A DNA stretch of 64,000 bases from Bradyrhizobium sp. 149. GTDB lineage: Bacteria > Pseudomonadota > Alphaproteobacteria > Rhizobiales > Xanthobacteraceae. The notes below the pieces were generated by a model, which saw only the letters and a program-made list of their open reading frames with translations, was not told the DNA's origin and did no database searches. The position numbers and the translations under genes were made by a program. Positions 24,164-33,462 of the stretch are shown piece by piece. The stretch is from NCBI RefSeq assembly GCF_023073915.1, contig NZ_JADPKK010000023.1:372001-436000 (forward strand), written 5' to 3'. Each line of letters begins with the position of its first letter. The stretch's first letter is position 1.

Positions 24164-25831
24164 CTAGCCGAGACTCGGCAGATCGAGCCCCTTGTCGCGG
24201 GCGCATTCGATCGCGGTGTCGTAGCCCGCGTCGGCGTGGCGCATGACGCCACTGGCAGGATCGTTCCAGAGCACGCGCGCGATCCGCTTCGCCGCTTCCG
24301 GCGTGCCGTCGGCGACGATCACCATGCCGGCATGCTGGGAATAGCCGATGCCGACGCCGCCGCCATGGTGCAGCGACACCCAGGTCGCGCCGCTGGCGCA
24401 ATTGAGCAGCGCATTGAGCAGGGGCCAGTCGGACACTGCGTCCGACCCGTCCTTCATCGCCTCGGTTTCGCGGTTGGGGCTCGCCACCGAGCCACTGTCG
24501 AGATGATCGCGGCCGATCACGATGGGTGCCTTCAATTCGCCGCGCGCCACCATCTCATTGAAGGCAAGGCCCAGGCGATCGCGATCGCCGAGGCCGACCC
24601 AGCAGATCCGCGCGGGCAGGCCCTGGAACTTGATGCGCTCCTTGGCCATGTCGAGCCAATTGTGCAGGTGCTTGTCGTCAGGCATCAGCTCCTTGACCTT
24701 GGCGTCGGTCTTGAAGATGTCCTCGGGATCGCCCGACAGCGCTGCCCAGCGGAACGGCCCGACCCCGCGGCAGAACAAGGGACGGATATAGGCCGGGACG
24801 AAGCCGGGAAAATCGAACGCGTTCTTCAGGCCCATGTCCTGCGCCATCTGGCGGATGTTGTTGCCGTAGTCGAGCGTCGGGATGCCTTGCGCATGAAAAA
24901 CCAGCATGGCCTGGACGTGCTCGACCATCGAGGTTTTCGAGGCGCGCTCCACGGACTTGGGATCGGCGGCGCGCTTGGTCTCCCACTCAGCGAGCGTCCA
25001 TCCCTTCGGCAAATAGCCGTTGATCGGATCGTGGGCGCTGGTCTGGTCGGTGACGATGTCGGGCCTGACGCCACGACGCACCAGCTCGGGAAAAATCTCC
25101 GCAGCATTGCCGAGCAGGCCGACCGAAACGGCCTTCTTCGTCTTCGCCGCCTCCGCCATGATCGCGAGCGCCTCGTCGAGCGTTGCGGCCTGGCGATCGA
25201 GATAACCGGTACGCAGACGCATCTCGATGCGGCTCGGCTGGCATTCGACCGCGAGCATCGAGGCACCCGCCATGGTCGCTGCCAGCGGTTGCGCGCCGCC
25301 CATGCCGCCGAGACCGGCGGTCAGAATCCATTTGCCGGCAAGGCTGCCGCCATAATGGCGACGCCCGACCTCGACGAAGGTTTCGTAGGTCCCCTGCACG
25401 ATGCCCTGGCTGCCGATATAGATCCAGGACCCCGCCGTCATCTGGCCGTACATCATCAGGCCCTTGCGATCGAGCTCGTTGAAATGGTCGAGCGTGGCCC
25501 AATGCGGCACGAGGTTGGAATTCGCGATCAGCACGCGCGGGGCGTCCGCATGGGTGCGGAACACGCCGACCGGCTTACCGGACTGGACCAGCAGCGTCTC
25601 GTCCCCTTCGAGCTTGCGCAAGGCCGCGACGATCCGGTCAAAGCTCTCCCAGTCGCGCGCGGCGCGGCCGATGCCGCCATAGACGACGAGCTCGCTCGGA
25701 CGTTCCGCAACGTCCGGATCGAGATTGTTCATGAGCATGCGCAAGGGCGCTTCCGTCAACCAGCTCTTGGCGCTGATTTCGCTGCCGCGGGGCGCGCGGA
25801 TGGTGCGGTCATTGTCCAATCGGCGGTTCAT
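24164..25831 (-). CDS. hutU: Urocanate hydratase
   Basis: 555 residues, standard HutU length. It catalyses step two of histidine degradation (urocanate to imidazolonepropionate) with tightly bound NAD. Characteristic stretches are Tyr-Gly-Gly-Ile-Gly near the start, Gly-Leu-Gly-Gly-Met-Gly-Gly-Ala-Gln for NAD, and Asp-Gln-Thr-Ser-Ala-His-Asp. ATG 25831 is 14 bases from the hutH stop and has GAGG upstream. The frame stays open to 26215 only because it overlaps hutH. Last gene of the hutI-hutH-hutU operon. Confidence 0.97.
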   Translation of the reverse strand: MNRRLDNDRTIRAPRGSEISAKSWLTEAPLRMLMNNLDPDVAERPSELVVYGGIGRAARDWESFDRIVAALRKLEGDETLLVQSGKPVGVFRTHADAPRVLIANSNLVPHWATLDHFNELDRKGLMMYGQMTAGSWIYIGSQGIVQGTYETFVEVGRRHYGGSLAGKWILTAGLGGMGGAQPLAATMAGASMLAVECQPSRIEMRLRTGYLDRQAATLDEALAIMAEAAKTKKAVSVGLLGNAAEIFPELVRRGVRPDIVTDQTSAHDPINGYLPKGWTLAEWETKRAADPKSVERASKTSMVEHVQAMLVFHAQGIPTLDYGNNIRQMAQDMGLKNAFDFPGFVPAYIRPLFCRGVGPFRWAALSGDPEDIFKTDAKVKELMPDDKHLHNWLDMAKERIKFQGLPARICWVGLGDRDRLGLAFNEMVARGELKAPIVIGRDHLDSGSVASPNRETEAMKDGSDAVSDWPLLNALLNCASGATWVSLHHGGGVGIGYSQHAGMVIVADGTPEAAKRIARVLWNDPASGVMRHADAGYDTAIECARDKGLDLPSLG

Positions 25832-25844
25832 GCGGAACACCTCG

Positions 25845-27404
25845 TCAGGCAAGTGTCGGAAACGGGTCAGTTGAGAGCGCGGCGAGTGCCGCAGCCGGCA
25901 GCGCATCGGCTTCGACCAGCGCTGCAGCCTTGGCGAGATCGCCGGCCATGTAGCGGTCGGCGCCGAGCGCTGGCACCTGCTCGCGCAGTGCGGCGATGAC
26001 GGCAGCGAGCGGCACGCTCGTCGCATGCGGCGCGCGCAACGTGATGCCTTGGGCGGCGACCAGCAGCTCGATGCCGAGGATGGCGGTGAGGTTGTCGGCC
26101 ATGTCGGACAGGCGTCGCGCAGCATGCGCGGCCATCGAGACGTGATCCTCCTGGTTGGCGCTGGTCGGCGTCGAATCGATCGAGCAGGCGGCCGCGCGCT
26201 GCTTGTTCTCGGCATAGAGCGCGGCCGCCGTCACCTCGGCGATCATGAAGCCGGAATTGATACCGGGATCGGGGGTCAGGAACGGCGGCAGGCCAAAATT
26301 GAGCGCAGGATCGACCAGCGTCGCGATGCGCCGCTCGCTGATCGCACCGATTTCCGACAGCGCGAGCGCGATGGCATCGGCGGCAAAGGCCACCGGTTCG
26401 GCGTGGAAATTGCCGCCGGAGACGATCTCGCCGGTCTCGACCAGCACGAGCGGATTGTCGGTGACGGCATTGGCCTCGACGATCAGCGTGCGCGCGGCCT
26501 GCACGATGAGGTCGAGCGCTGCGCCGGCGACCTGCGGCTGGCAGCGCAGGCAATAGGGATCCTGCACGCGCTCGTCGCCTTCGAGATGCGACAGGCGAAT
26601 GTCGCTGCCGTCGAGCAGCGCCATCAAGGTGGCCGCCGCCGCGATCTGTCCGGAATGGCCGCGCAGCGCCTGGATCTCGGGGCGGAACGGCGCGGTCGAG
26701 GCCATCGCCGCATCGACCGACAGCGCGCCGGTGACGAGCGCGGCGCGGGTCAGGCGAAATGCACGCAGCACGCCAGAGACGGCATAGGCAGTCGAGAACT
26801 GCGTGCCGTTGATCAGCGCGAGCCCTTCCTTGGGGCCCAATGTCAGCGGCACGATTCCGGCGGCGGCGAGCGCCTCGCTGCCCGATACGGTCTTGCCATC
26901 GACGATCGCCTGTCCTTCGCCGATCATCACAGCGGTCATGTGCGCGAGCGGCGCGAGATCGCCGGAAGCGCCGACCGAACCTTGCTGCGGCACCAGCGGA
27001 TAGACGCGCCGCGCCAGCATGGCCTGCAGCTGCTCGATCACCTCGCGGCGCACGCCGGAGGCACCGCGCCCGAGCGAGATGATCTTCAGCGCCATCATCA
27101 GGCGGACGATCGGCTCGGGCGTCGCCAGGCCGACGCCGCAGCAATGCGAGACGATGAGATTGCGCTGGAGCAGCGCGGTTTGATCGGGCGGAATGCGCTT
27201 CGATGCCAGCTTCCCGAAGCCGGTGTTGATCCCGTAGACGGGAGCGTCGGCTCGGGCGGCCCTTGCAACGATCTCCGCGGCCGCGTCGACGCGCGGCCAG
27301 AACGCGGGATCGAGCACCACGGATTGCCCCGCAAGCACGCGCGCGAGATCATCGAGGCTGACCGTTCCCGGCTTGACAACGATCGGGGCGCGCTGCTCCG
27401 TCAT
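25845..27404 (-). CDS. hutH: Histidine ammonia-lyase
   Basis: 519 residues. It removes ammonia from L-histidine to give urocanate. The self-forming MIO cofactor triad Ala146-Ser147-Gly148 lies in Gly-Ser-Val-Gly-Ala-Ser-Gly-Asp-Leu-Ala-Pro. Tyr-Gly-Ile-Asn-Thr-Gly-Phe-Gly (57-64) supplies the catalytic Tyr loop. GGAGGGG precedes ATG 27404, which overlaps the hutI stop (ATGA), so translation is coupled. Confidence 0.97.
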   Translation of the reverse strand: MTEQRAPIVVKPGTVSLDDLARVLAGQSVVLDPAFWPRVDAAAEIVARAARADAPVYGINTGFGKLASKRIPPDQTALLQRNLIVSHCCGVGLATPEPIVRLMMALKIISLGRGASGVRREVIEQLQAMLARRVYPLVPQQGSVGASGDLAPLAHMTAVMIGEGQAIVDGKTVSGSEALAAAGIVPLTLGPKEGLALINGTQFSTAYAVSGVLRAFRLTRAALVTGALSVDAAMASTAPFRPEIQALRGHSGQIAAAATLMALLDGSDIRLSHLEGDERVQDPYCLRCQPQVAGAALDLIVQAARTLIVEANAVTDNPLVLVETGEIVSGGNFHAEPVAFAADAIALALSEIGAISERRIATLVDPALNFGLPPFLTPDPGINSGFMIAEVTAAALYAENKQRAAACSIDSTPTSANQEDHVSMAAHAARRLSDMADNLTAILGIELLVAAQGITLRAPHATSVPLAAVIAALREQVPALGADRYMAGDLAKAAALVEADALPAAALAALSTDPFPTLA

Positions 27405-28615
27405 TGTCCCCTCCACACCCGGCGCTGCAGCGGATTGAAGCCGATGCGGTAGACCAGTTCGGCGGGACGCTCGATGTCCCATATCGCAAGGTCGCACCAT
27501 TTGCCGGCCTCCAACGTGCCGGTATCATGGAGCACGCCGAGCGCTCGCGCGCCTTCGCGGGTAACACCGGCAAGGCATTCGGCCACATTCATCCGGAATA
27601 GCGTCGCACCCATGTTCATGGCGAGCAGGAGCGACGTCAGCGGCGAACTGCCCGGATTGCAGTCGGTCGCGAGCGCCATGGACACGCCGTGCTTGCGGAA
27701 CGCCTCGACCGGCGGTTTTTGCGTCTCGCGGATGAAGTAGAAGGCGCCGGGCAGCAGCACGGCCACCGTTTTAGCCTTTGCCATCGCGGCGGCACCGGCT
27801 TCGTCGGTGTGCTCGAGATGATCGGCCGAGAGCGCCGAGAATTTTGCGGCGAGCGCGGCACCGCCGAGATTCGAGAGCTGGTCGGCATGCAGCTTGACCG
27901 GCAGTCCAAGCCGCCTCGCCGTCTCGAACACACGCACCGTATCCTCACCGGAAAATGCGATACCCTCCATGAAGGCATCGACGGCATCGGCGAGGCCGGC
28001 CTTCGCGACAGCCGGCAACATTTCGTTGCAGACGAGATCGATGTAGCGATCTTTGTCGCCCTCCGCCTCCGGCGGCAGCGCATGCGCGCCGAGGAAGGAG
28101 GTGCGGATCGCAACCGGCCGCTGACGGCCCAGACTTCGCACGGCCGCCAACTGCCGCATCTCGGTCTCGGTGTCCAAGCCGTAGCCGGACTTGATCTCGA
28201 TCGTGGTCACACCCTCGCCAATCAGCGCATCGAGCCGCGGCAGCGCGCTTCCAACGAGTTCGGTCTCGCTCGCCTTGCGCGTCGCGGCAACCGTGGAGAC
28301 GATGCCGCCGCCGGCGCGCGCGATCTCCTCGTAGCTCGCGCCTTTCAAGCGCAGCTCGAACTCGTAGGCGCGGTTGCCGCCATAGACCAGATGGGTGTGG
28401 CAGTCGACGAGGCCGGGCGTGATCCAGCGCCCTGCGCAATCGATCCGGTCGGCGGCATCGGCATCCGCCGGAAAATCGGTCTGCGCACCTGCATAGACGA
28501 TACGGCCGCCGCGCGCGGCAATCACGCCGTGCTCGATCTCGCCGAGATCGGGACGGTCGGCCCGCATCGTGGCGAGCCGGGCGTTATGCCAGATCCGGTC
28601 GAAGCGCTCTGCCAT
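27401..28615 (-). CDS. hutI: Imidazolonepropionase
   Basis: 404 residues, amidohydrolase-superfamily metalloenzyme. It opens imidazolonepropionate to N-formimino-L-glutamate. The metal site starts with Asp-Cys-His-Thr-His-Leu, with further ligands His in Lys-Leu-His-Ala-Asp-Gln and Asp in Ala-Thr-Asp-Cys-Asn-Pro-Gly. It is the first gene of the minus-strand hut operon, starting 31 bp from the HutC-type palindrome. Confidence 0.96.
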   Translation of the reverse strand: MAERFDRIWHNARLATMRADRPDLGEIEHGVIAARGGRIVYAGAQTDFPADADAADRIDCAGRWITPGLVDCHTHLVYGGNRAYEFELRLKGASYEEIARAGGGIVSTVAATRKASETELVGSALPRLDALIGEGVTTIEIKSGYGLDTETEMRQLAAVRSLGRQRPVAIRTSFLGAHALPPEAEGDKDRYIDLVCNEMLPAVAKAGLADAVDAFMEGIAFSGEDTVRVFETARRLGLPVKLHADQLSNLGGAALAAKFSALSADHLEHTDEAGAAAMAKAKTVAVLLPGAFYFIRETQKPPVEAFRKHGVSMALATDCNPGSSPLTSLLLAMNMGATLFRMNVAECLAGVTREGARALGVLHDTGTLEAGKWCDLAIWDIERPAELVYRIGFNPLQRRVWRGQ

Positions 28616-28645
28616 GCAACTGTCCCTTGGTTTGGGATGCTTGAC

Positions 28646-28665
28646 TTATATGTCTAGACATATAA
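28646..28665. promoter_or_regulatory. HutC operator: perfect 20-bp palindrome
   Basis: TTATATGTCTAGACATATAA is a perfect palindrome in the 84-bp gap between divergent hutI and hutF. GntR/HutC repressors bind sites of the ATGT-N4-ACAT type, released by urocanate (established for hut systems). One site between both starts would control both operons, including hutC itself. Confidence 0.85.
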
Positions 28666-28699
28666 TCGTGGGGCGGTTCTGTCCAGCCGGCATGGAAAC

Positions 28700-30058
28700 A
28701 TGACACGACTGCATTTCGCCTCCGCGCTCCTGCCCTCGGGCTGGGCCAATGACGTGCAGGTGGTGATCACCGCCGGCGCGATCGCCGAGGTGACGCCGGG
28801 CGTAGTCCCAGCCCCCGGCGACGAACGCCACGACATCGCGATTCCGGGACTTGCGACCCTGCACAGCCACGCCTTCCAGCGCGGCATGGCGGGTCTCGCA
28901 GAACTGCGCGGCGATAGCACCGACACCTTCTGGACCTGGCGCGAGACGATGTACCGCTTCGCGCTCGCTATGACGCCTGACGACGTCGCAGCCGTCGCGA
29001 CACTGCTTTATGTCGAGATGCTGGAGCAGGGTTTTACCCGCGTCGGCGAGTTCCATTATCTGCATCATGATCGCGACGGCTCGCCCTACGCCGACATCGG
29101 CGAAATGGCCGCTCGCATCGCGCAGGCCGCCGAGGCCTCGGGCATTGCGCTGACGCTGCTACCGAGTTTTTACGCGCACGGCTCCTTCGGTGGCACGGCC
29201 CCGCATGCCGGCCAGCGTCGCTTCATCTGCACGATCGATCAGTTCGCCGCGCTGATGAGCGCCTCGCGCAAGGCGATCGCGACATTGCCGGATGCCAACA
29301 TCGGCATCGCGCCGCACAGTTTGCGCGCTGCGGCGCCGGACGAGCTTGCAGCGATCATTCCGCTTGCTGAGGGCGGACCGGTGCACATTCACGCGGCCGA
29401 GCAGGTGAAGGAGGTCGAGGATTGCCTGGGCTGGTCCGGACAGCGTCCGGTGCAATGGCTGCTGGAGCACGCGCCGGTCGATCAGCGCTGGTGCCTCATC
29501 CACGCCACCCACACGACGGATGAAGAAGTCACTGCATTCGCCAAGACCGGCGCGGTTGCGGGCCTCTGCCCCATCACCGAGGCGAGCCTCGGTGATGGCA
29601 TTTTCCCGGCTCGCGAATTCGTCGCTGCCGGCGGTGCCTTTGGCGTCGGCACGGATTCCAATGTGCTGGTCGGCGTCGCCGACGAGCTGCGCCAGCTCGA
29701 ATACGGCCAGCGGCTCAAGCACCGCGAGCGCAACGTGCTCTCCGCCGGCGCAGGCCGCTCGACCGGACGCGCCCTGTTCGATCATGCGCTTGCCGGTGGG
29801 GCGCGGGCACTGGCACAGATGTCCTTCGGTCTCACGCCCGGTGCGCGCGCCGACATCGTCACGCTCGACATCACGCATCCCTCGCTGGCGGGCCGCGCGC
29901 GCGACGCCGCCATCGACGGCTGGATCTTTGCGGCGGGCAGCGGTGCGATCGATTGCGTCTGGGCCGGCGGCGACAAGGTCGTCGAAGGCGGCCGGCACAG
30001 ACTGCGCCGGGGCGCGCGCGAACGCTTCAACGCATCGGTGCGGAGGCTCGTTGCATGA
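28700..30058 (+). CDS. hutF: Formimidoylglutamate deiminase
   Basis: 452 residues, amidohydrolase superfamily. It converts N-formimino-L-glutamate to N-formyl-L-glutamate and ammonia, the five-step (HutF-HutG) branch of histidine breakdown. Metal ligands are seen in Thr-Leu-His-Ser-His-Ala-Phe, His in His-Ile-His-Ala-Ala-Glu-Gln and Asp in Gly-Thr-Asp-Ser-Asn. The stop overlaps the hutC start (ATGA). No classical hutG (formylglutamate deformylase) is found in the window. Confidence 0.95.
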   Translation: MTRLHFASALLPSGWANDVQVVITAGAIAEVTPGVVPAPGDERHDIAIPGLATLHSHAFQRGMAGLAELRGDSTDTFWTWRETMYRFALAMTPDDVAAVATLLYVEMLEQGFTRVGEFHYLHHDRDGSPYADIGEMAARIAQAAEASGIALTLLPSFYAHGSFGGTAPHAGQRRFICTIDQFAALMSASRKAIATLPDANIGIAPHSLRAAAPDELAAIIPLAEGGPVHIHAAEQVKEVEDCLGWSGQRPVQWLLEHAPVDQRWCLIHATHTTDEEVTAFAKTGAVAGLCPITEASLGDGIFPAREFVAAGGAFGVGTDSNVLVGVADELRQLEYGQRLKHRERNVLSAGAGRSTGRALFDHALAGGARALAQMSFGLTPGARADIVTLDITHPSLAGRARDAAIDGWIFAAGSGAIDCVWAGGDKVVEGGRHRLRRGARERFNASVRRLVA

Positions 30059-30783
30059 GCCTCGCCACTGATACGACCGACCAGCCGACGCTGTACAAGC
30101 GAATCCGTGCGGATATCGAGAAGCGCATTCTGACCGGCGAGTGGCCGCCTGGGCATCGCATCCCGTTCGAGCACGAACTGGTCGCACGTTACGGCTGCTC
30201 GCGCATGACCGTGAACAAGGCACTGTCGGAGCTCGCGCAAGCCGACCTGATCGAGCGGCGGCGACGTGCCGGCTCCTTCGTCCGCCGGCCACAACACCAG
30301 TCTGCCGTGCTCAAGATCGCGGACATGCGCGCCGAGATCACCGCGCTCGGGCGCGCTTACGGCTACGAGCTGATCGGCCGCAAGGTCCGCGCCGCGACCG
30401 CTGCCGACCGTGACCGCCTCGGCGTCAAGAAGGCCGGCAAGGTGGTCGCGATCACCTGCCGCCACAGCGCTGACAACGTGCCGTTCGCTGTCGAGGACAG
30501 GCTGATCGATCTGGCGTCGGTGCCGGATGCGGCGACCGCGGATTTTTCGCGCGAGCCGCCCGGATCGTGGCTGCTTCACCATGTTCCATGGACAGAGGCC
30601 GAGCACACGATCAGCGCGATCGTTGCAGACGATCGCACGGCGGAAGCGCTCGACATCGCCGTCGGCGCGCCCTGCCTCGTGATCGACCGTTACACTTGGC
30701 GCAGCGCGCGCACGATCACCGCGGTGCGCCTGCTCTATCCCGGTGACTCTCACCGCCTTGTCGCGCGATTCAAGGGAGGCTGA
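30055..30783 (+). CDS. hutC: GntR-family histidine utilisation repressor
   Basis: 242 residues. The N-terminal GntR winged helix (about 12-78) shows Leu-Tyr-Lys-Arg-Ile-Arg and Tyr-Gly-Cys-Ser-Arg-Met-Thr-Val-Asn-Lys-Ala-Leu. The C-terminal UTRA ligand domain is of the HutC type. It represses hut operons and is relieved by urocanate. The start overlaps hutF, giving a coupled hutFC unit under the shared palindrome, hence autoregulated. Confidence 0.95.
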   Translation: MSLATDTTDQPTLYKRIRADIEKRILTGEWPPGHRIPFEHELVARYGCSRMTVNKALSELAQADLIERRRRAGSFVRRPQHQSAVLKIADMRAEITALGRAYGYELIGRKVRAATAADRDRLGVKKAGKVVAITCRHSADNVPFAVEDRLIDLASVPDAATADFSREPPGSWLLHHVPWTEAEHTISAIVADDRTAEALDIAVGAPCLVIDRYTWRSARTITAVRLLYPGDSHRLVARFKGG

Positions 30784-30889
30784 GAGGACGATGTCGGCAC
30801 AAATCGTGCAACGCTTCGGGCAACGGCCTATGAGGACCGACCAAGATCAACAGAACGTCAATCCATCGATCGGCAAGAGGACGACAATC

Positions 30890-31834
30890 ATGCGTAATTC
30901 GAAAGTGTTCGCGACAATCATTGCCCTCGCAGCTTCCACGCCGGTGCTCGCCGACGACATCAAGGTCGGCGTCGGCATCTCCGGATGGACCGGCTTCGCG
31001 CCGCTGACGCTGGCCAAGGAAGCCGGCATCTTCAAAAAGAACGGCCTCGACGTCACCATCAAGAAGATTCCGCAGAAGGATCGCCATCTCGCGATCGCCT
31101 CCGGCGACGTCCAGTGCGCCGCAACGACCGTCGAAACCTGGATCTCCTGGAACGCCAACGGCGTCGCGACCAAGCAGATCTTCCAGCTCGACAAGAGCTA
31201 CGGCGCCGATGGCATGGCCGTGCGCAACGAGCTCGCCGCGATCAAGGATCTGAAGGGCAAGACGGTTGCTGCTTCCGCGCCCGGCACCTCGCCCTATTTC
31301 GCGCTGGCCTGGATGCTCAAGAAGAACGGCTTGTCGGTGAAGGACGTCACCGTCGTGAACCTCGAGCCGGCCGCTGCCGCGCAGGCCTTCGTCTCCGGCC
31401 AGAACGATGCCGCGATGACCTACGAGCCATATCTGTCGACGGTTCGTGCCGCGCCCGACAAGGGCAAGATCATCGCGACCACGCTCGACTATCCGATGGT
31501 CATGGACACGTTCGGCTGCACGCCGAAATTCCTCACCGAGAACCCGAAGGCCGCCAAGGCGCTCGCCGACAGCTATTTCGAAGCCCTCGACATGATCGCC
31601 AAGGACCAGGCCAAGGCCTACGAGATCATGGGCGCCGACGTGAAGCAGAGCGGCGAGGCGTTCGGCAACTCGGCAAAGTATCTGCGCTGGCAGGACAAGG
31701 CCGCGAACCAGAAATTCTTCGCCGGCGATTTCCTGACCTTCAACAAGGAGGCCGCCGACCTCCTGCTGGAGATCGGCATCATCAAGGCCGCGCCGAAGGT
31801 CGAGGATCTCTTCGACGCCAGCTACATCAAGTAA
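30890..31834 (+). CDS. ABC transporter substrate-binding protein, NitT/TauT type
   Basis: 314 residues from ATG 30890 (AAGAGG at 30875-30880), which gives a clean signal peptide ending at Val-Leu-Ala. In-frame starts upstream (30791, 30743) would put the signal inside the protein. The fold is of the NMT1/SsuA family, with Trp-Thr-Gly-Phe-Ala-Pro-Leu near the N-terminus and Ser-Ala-Pro-Gly-Thr-Ser-Pro-Tyr in the hinge. It is followed by its permease and ATPase and sits downstream of hutC, so a histidine-related or N-acyl/carbamoyl amino acid ligand is suggested (inference). Confidence 0.9.
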   Translation: MRNSKVFATIIALAASTPVLADDIKVGVGISGWTGFAPLTLAKEAGIFKKNGLDVTIKKIPQKDRHLAIASGDVQCAATTVETWISWNANGVATKQIFQLDKSYGADGMAVRNELAAIKDLKGKTVAASAPGTSPYFALAWMLKKNGLSVKDVTVVNLEPAAAAQAFVSGQNDAAMTYEPYLSTVRAAPDKGKIIATTLDYPMVMDTFGCTPKFLTENPKAAKALADSYFEALDMIAKDQAKAYEIMGADVKQSGEAFGNSAKYLRWQDKAANQKFFAGDFLTFNKEAADLLLEIGIIKAAPKVEDLFDASYIK

Positions 31835-31849
31835 ACCTCCCAGGAGCCG

Positions 31850-31875
31850 CCGGCCCCGTCTCGCGGCGGGGCCGG
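31850..31875 (+). terminator. Intercistronic stem-loop between binding protein and permease genes
   Basis: CCGGCCCCG, an 8-base loop, CGGGGCCGG, 15 bases after the binding-protein stop, no T-run. Typical of ABC operons, where a hairpin protects the abundant binding-protein message. Confidence 0.5.
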
Positions 31876-31906
31876 TAAATTTGTTCACCGCCCGGATAAC
31901 AGTTTG

Positions 31907-32680
31907 ATGCGTCCCCTCGATCCTGTGACGTCAAGGCAGCGCGTGGCTTACGGGCTTGCGTTCTTCGTGGTGTTCGTTGCCCTCTGGTCCTGGGCGACCT
32001 TCGGCGGCCACGTGTCGAAAGTGTTCCTCGCCAATCCGCTGACCATGGTGCAGGAAGGCGTCGATTTGATCATCAAACAGGGCTTCCTGTTCGACATCGG
32101 CATGACGATCTGGCGCGTCGTCGGTGGTTTTGTGCTGGCCGCAATCATCGCGGTACCATTCGGCGTGCTGATGGGCGCGTACAAGCCGGTCGAGGCGTTC
32201 CTCGAACCCTTCGTTTCCTTTGCACGCTATCTGCCAGCCTCCGCCTTCATCCCGCTCTTGATCCTGTGGGCCGGCATTGGCGAACTACAGAAGCTGCTCG
32301 TCATCTTCATCGGCTCGGTGTTCCAGATCATCCTGATGATCGCCGTCACCGTCGGCACGACGCGGCGCGATCTGGTCGAGGCAGCGTATACGCTCGGGGC
32401 CAGCGACCGCGGTATCATCCGCCGCGTGCTGTTGCCCTCCTCCGCGCCGGAGATCGCCGAAATCCTGCGGCTGGTGCTGGGCTGGGCCTGGACCTATGTC
32501 ATCGTCGCCGAGCTGATCGGCTCGTCCTCCGGCATCGGCCACATGATCACCGACAGCCAGGCGCTGCTCAACACCGGCCAGATCATCTTCGGCATCATCG
32601 TGATCGGACTGATCGGCCTCGTCTCGGACTTCCTGTTCAAGGCGTTCAACGCGTGGCTGTTTCCCTGGAGGCTCGCATGA
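31907..32680 (+). CDS. ABC transporter permease, NitT/TauT type
   Basis: 257 residues with six hydrophobic segments and the EAA loop Glu-Ala-Ala-Tyr-Thr-Leu-Gly-Ala-Ser-Asp-Arg-Gly. ATG 31907 is preceded directly by an in-frame TTG at 31904. The gene overlaps the ATPase gene by four bases (ATGA). Inner-membrane channel of the importer with the binding protein before it. Confidence 0.92.
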   Translation: MRPLDPVTSRQRVAYGLAFFVVFVALWSWATFGGHVSKVFLANPLTMVQEGVDLIIKQGFLFDIGMTIWRVVGGFVLAAIIAVPFGVLMGAYKPVEAFLEPFVSFARYLPASAFIPLLILWAGIGELQKLLVIFIGSVFQIILMIAVTVGTTRRDLVEAAYTLGASDRGIIRRVLLPSSAPEIAEILRLVLGWAWTYVIVAELIGSSSGIGHMITDSQALLNTGQIIFGIIVIGLIGLVSDFLFKAFNAWLFPWRLA

Positions 32681-33462
32681 CGACCCTCAAGATCGAACAG
32701 GTCTCGCGAACCTTTCCCGCGCGCCACGGCAACGCACTGACCACGGCGCTGGAGCCGACCGATCTTGTGATCGGCAACAACGACTTCGTCACTATCCTCG
32801 GCCCTTCCGGCTGCGGCAAGTCCACCCTGCTTCGCATCGTCGCCGGCCTCGATCGCCCGACCGGCGGACGCGTGGTGCTCGACGGACGCGAGGTGACTGG
32901 CCCGGGCGCCGACCGCGGCATGGTGTTCCAGTCCTACACGCTGTTTCCCTGGCTGACCGTGCGCGAGAACATCGCCTTTGGCCTGCGCGAGCGCGGCGTG
33001 CCACAGGACGAGCGGAGCAAGATCGCCGACGCCTTCATCCGTCAGGTCGGTCTCTCCGGTTTCGAGAACCATTGGCCAAAACAGCTCTCTGGCGGCATGC
33101 AGCAGCGTACCGCGATCGCCCGCGCGCTCGCCAACGATCCAAAGATCCTGCTGCTCGACGAGCCCTTCGGCGCGCTCGACAACCAGACCCGCGCCTTGAT
33201 GCAGGAAATGCTGCTCGGGATCTGGGAGCGTGACCAGAAGACCGTGCTGTTCGTGACCCACGACATCGAGGAAGCGATCTTCCTCGGCAGCCGCGTCATC
33301 GTCATGAGCGCGCGTCCCGGCCGCATCAAGGCCGAGATCAATGTGGACCTGCCGCATCCGCGCTCCTACAAGATCAAGACCACGCCCGAATTCGTCCAGT
33401 TGAAGGAACGGCTGGTCGAGGAAATCCGCACCGAGGCATTGAAGGTTGCCGAACATGCCTGA
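32677..33462 (+). CDS. ABC transporter ATP-binding protein, NitT/TauT type
   Basis: 261 residues. Walker A Gly-Pro-Ser-Gly-Cys-Gly-Lys-Ser-Thr, Q-loop Phe-Gln-Ser, signature Leu-Ser-Gly-Gly-Met-Gln-Gln-Arg, Walker B Ile-Leu-Leu-Leu-Asp-Glu-Pro and the switch His in Val-Thr-His-Asp are intact. It overlaps the permease gene at its start and the amidohydrolase gene at its end, so the four genes form one unit. Confidence 0.94.
   Translation: MTTLKIEQVSRTFPARHGNALTTALEPTDLVIGNNDFVTILGPSGCGKSTLLRIVAGLDRPTGGRVVLDGREVTGPGADRGMVFQSYTLFPWLTVRENIAFGLRERGVPQDERSKIADAFIRQVGLSGFENHWPKQLSGGMQQRTAIARALANDPKILLLDEPFGALDNQTRALMQEMLLGIWERDQKTVLFVTHDIEEAIFLGSRVIVMSARPGRIKAEINVDLPHPRSYKIKTTPEFVQLKERLVEEIRTEALKVAEHA

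Noticed and set aside
24035..27452. Long plus-strand frames (654 and 475 codons) across hutU and hutH
   Set aside because: Antisense shadows of two unmistakable enzymes.
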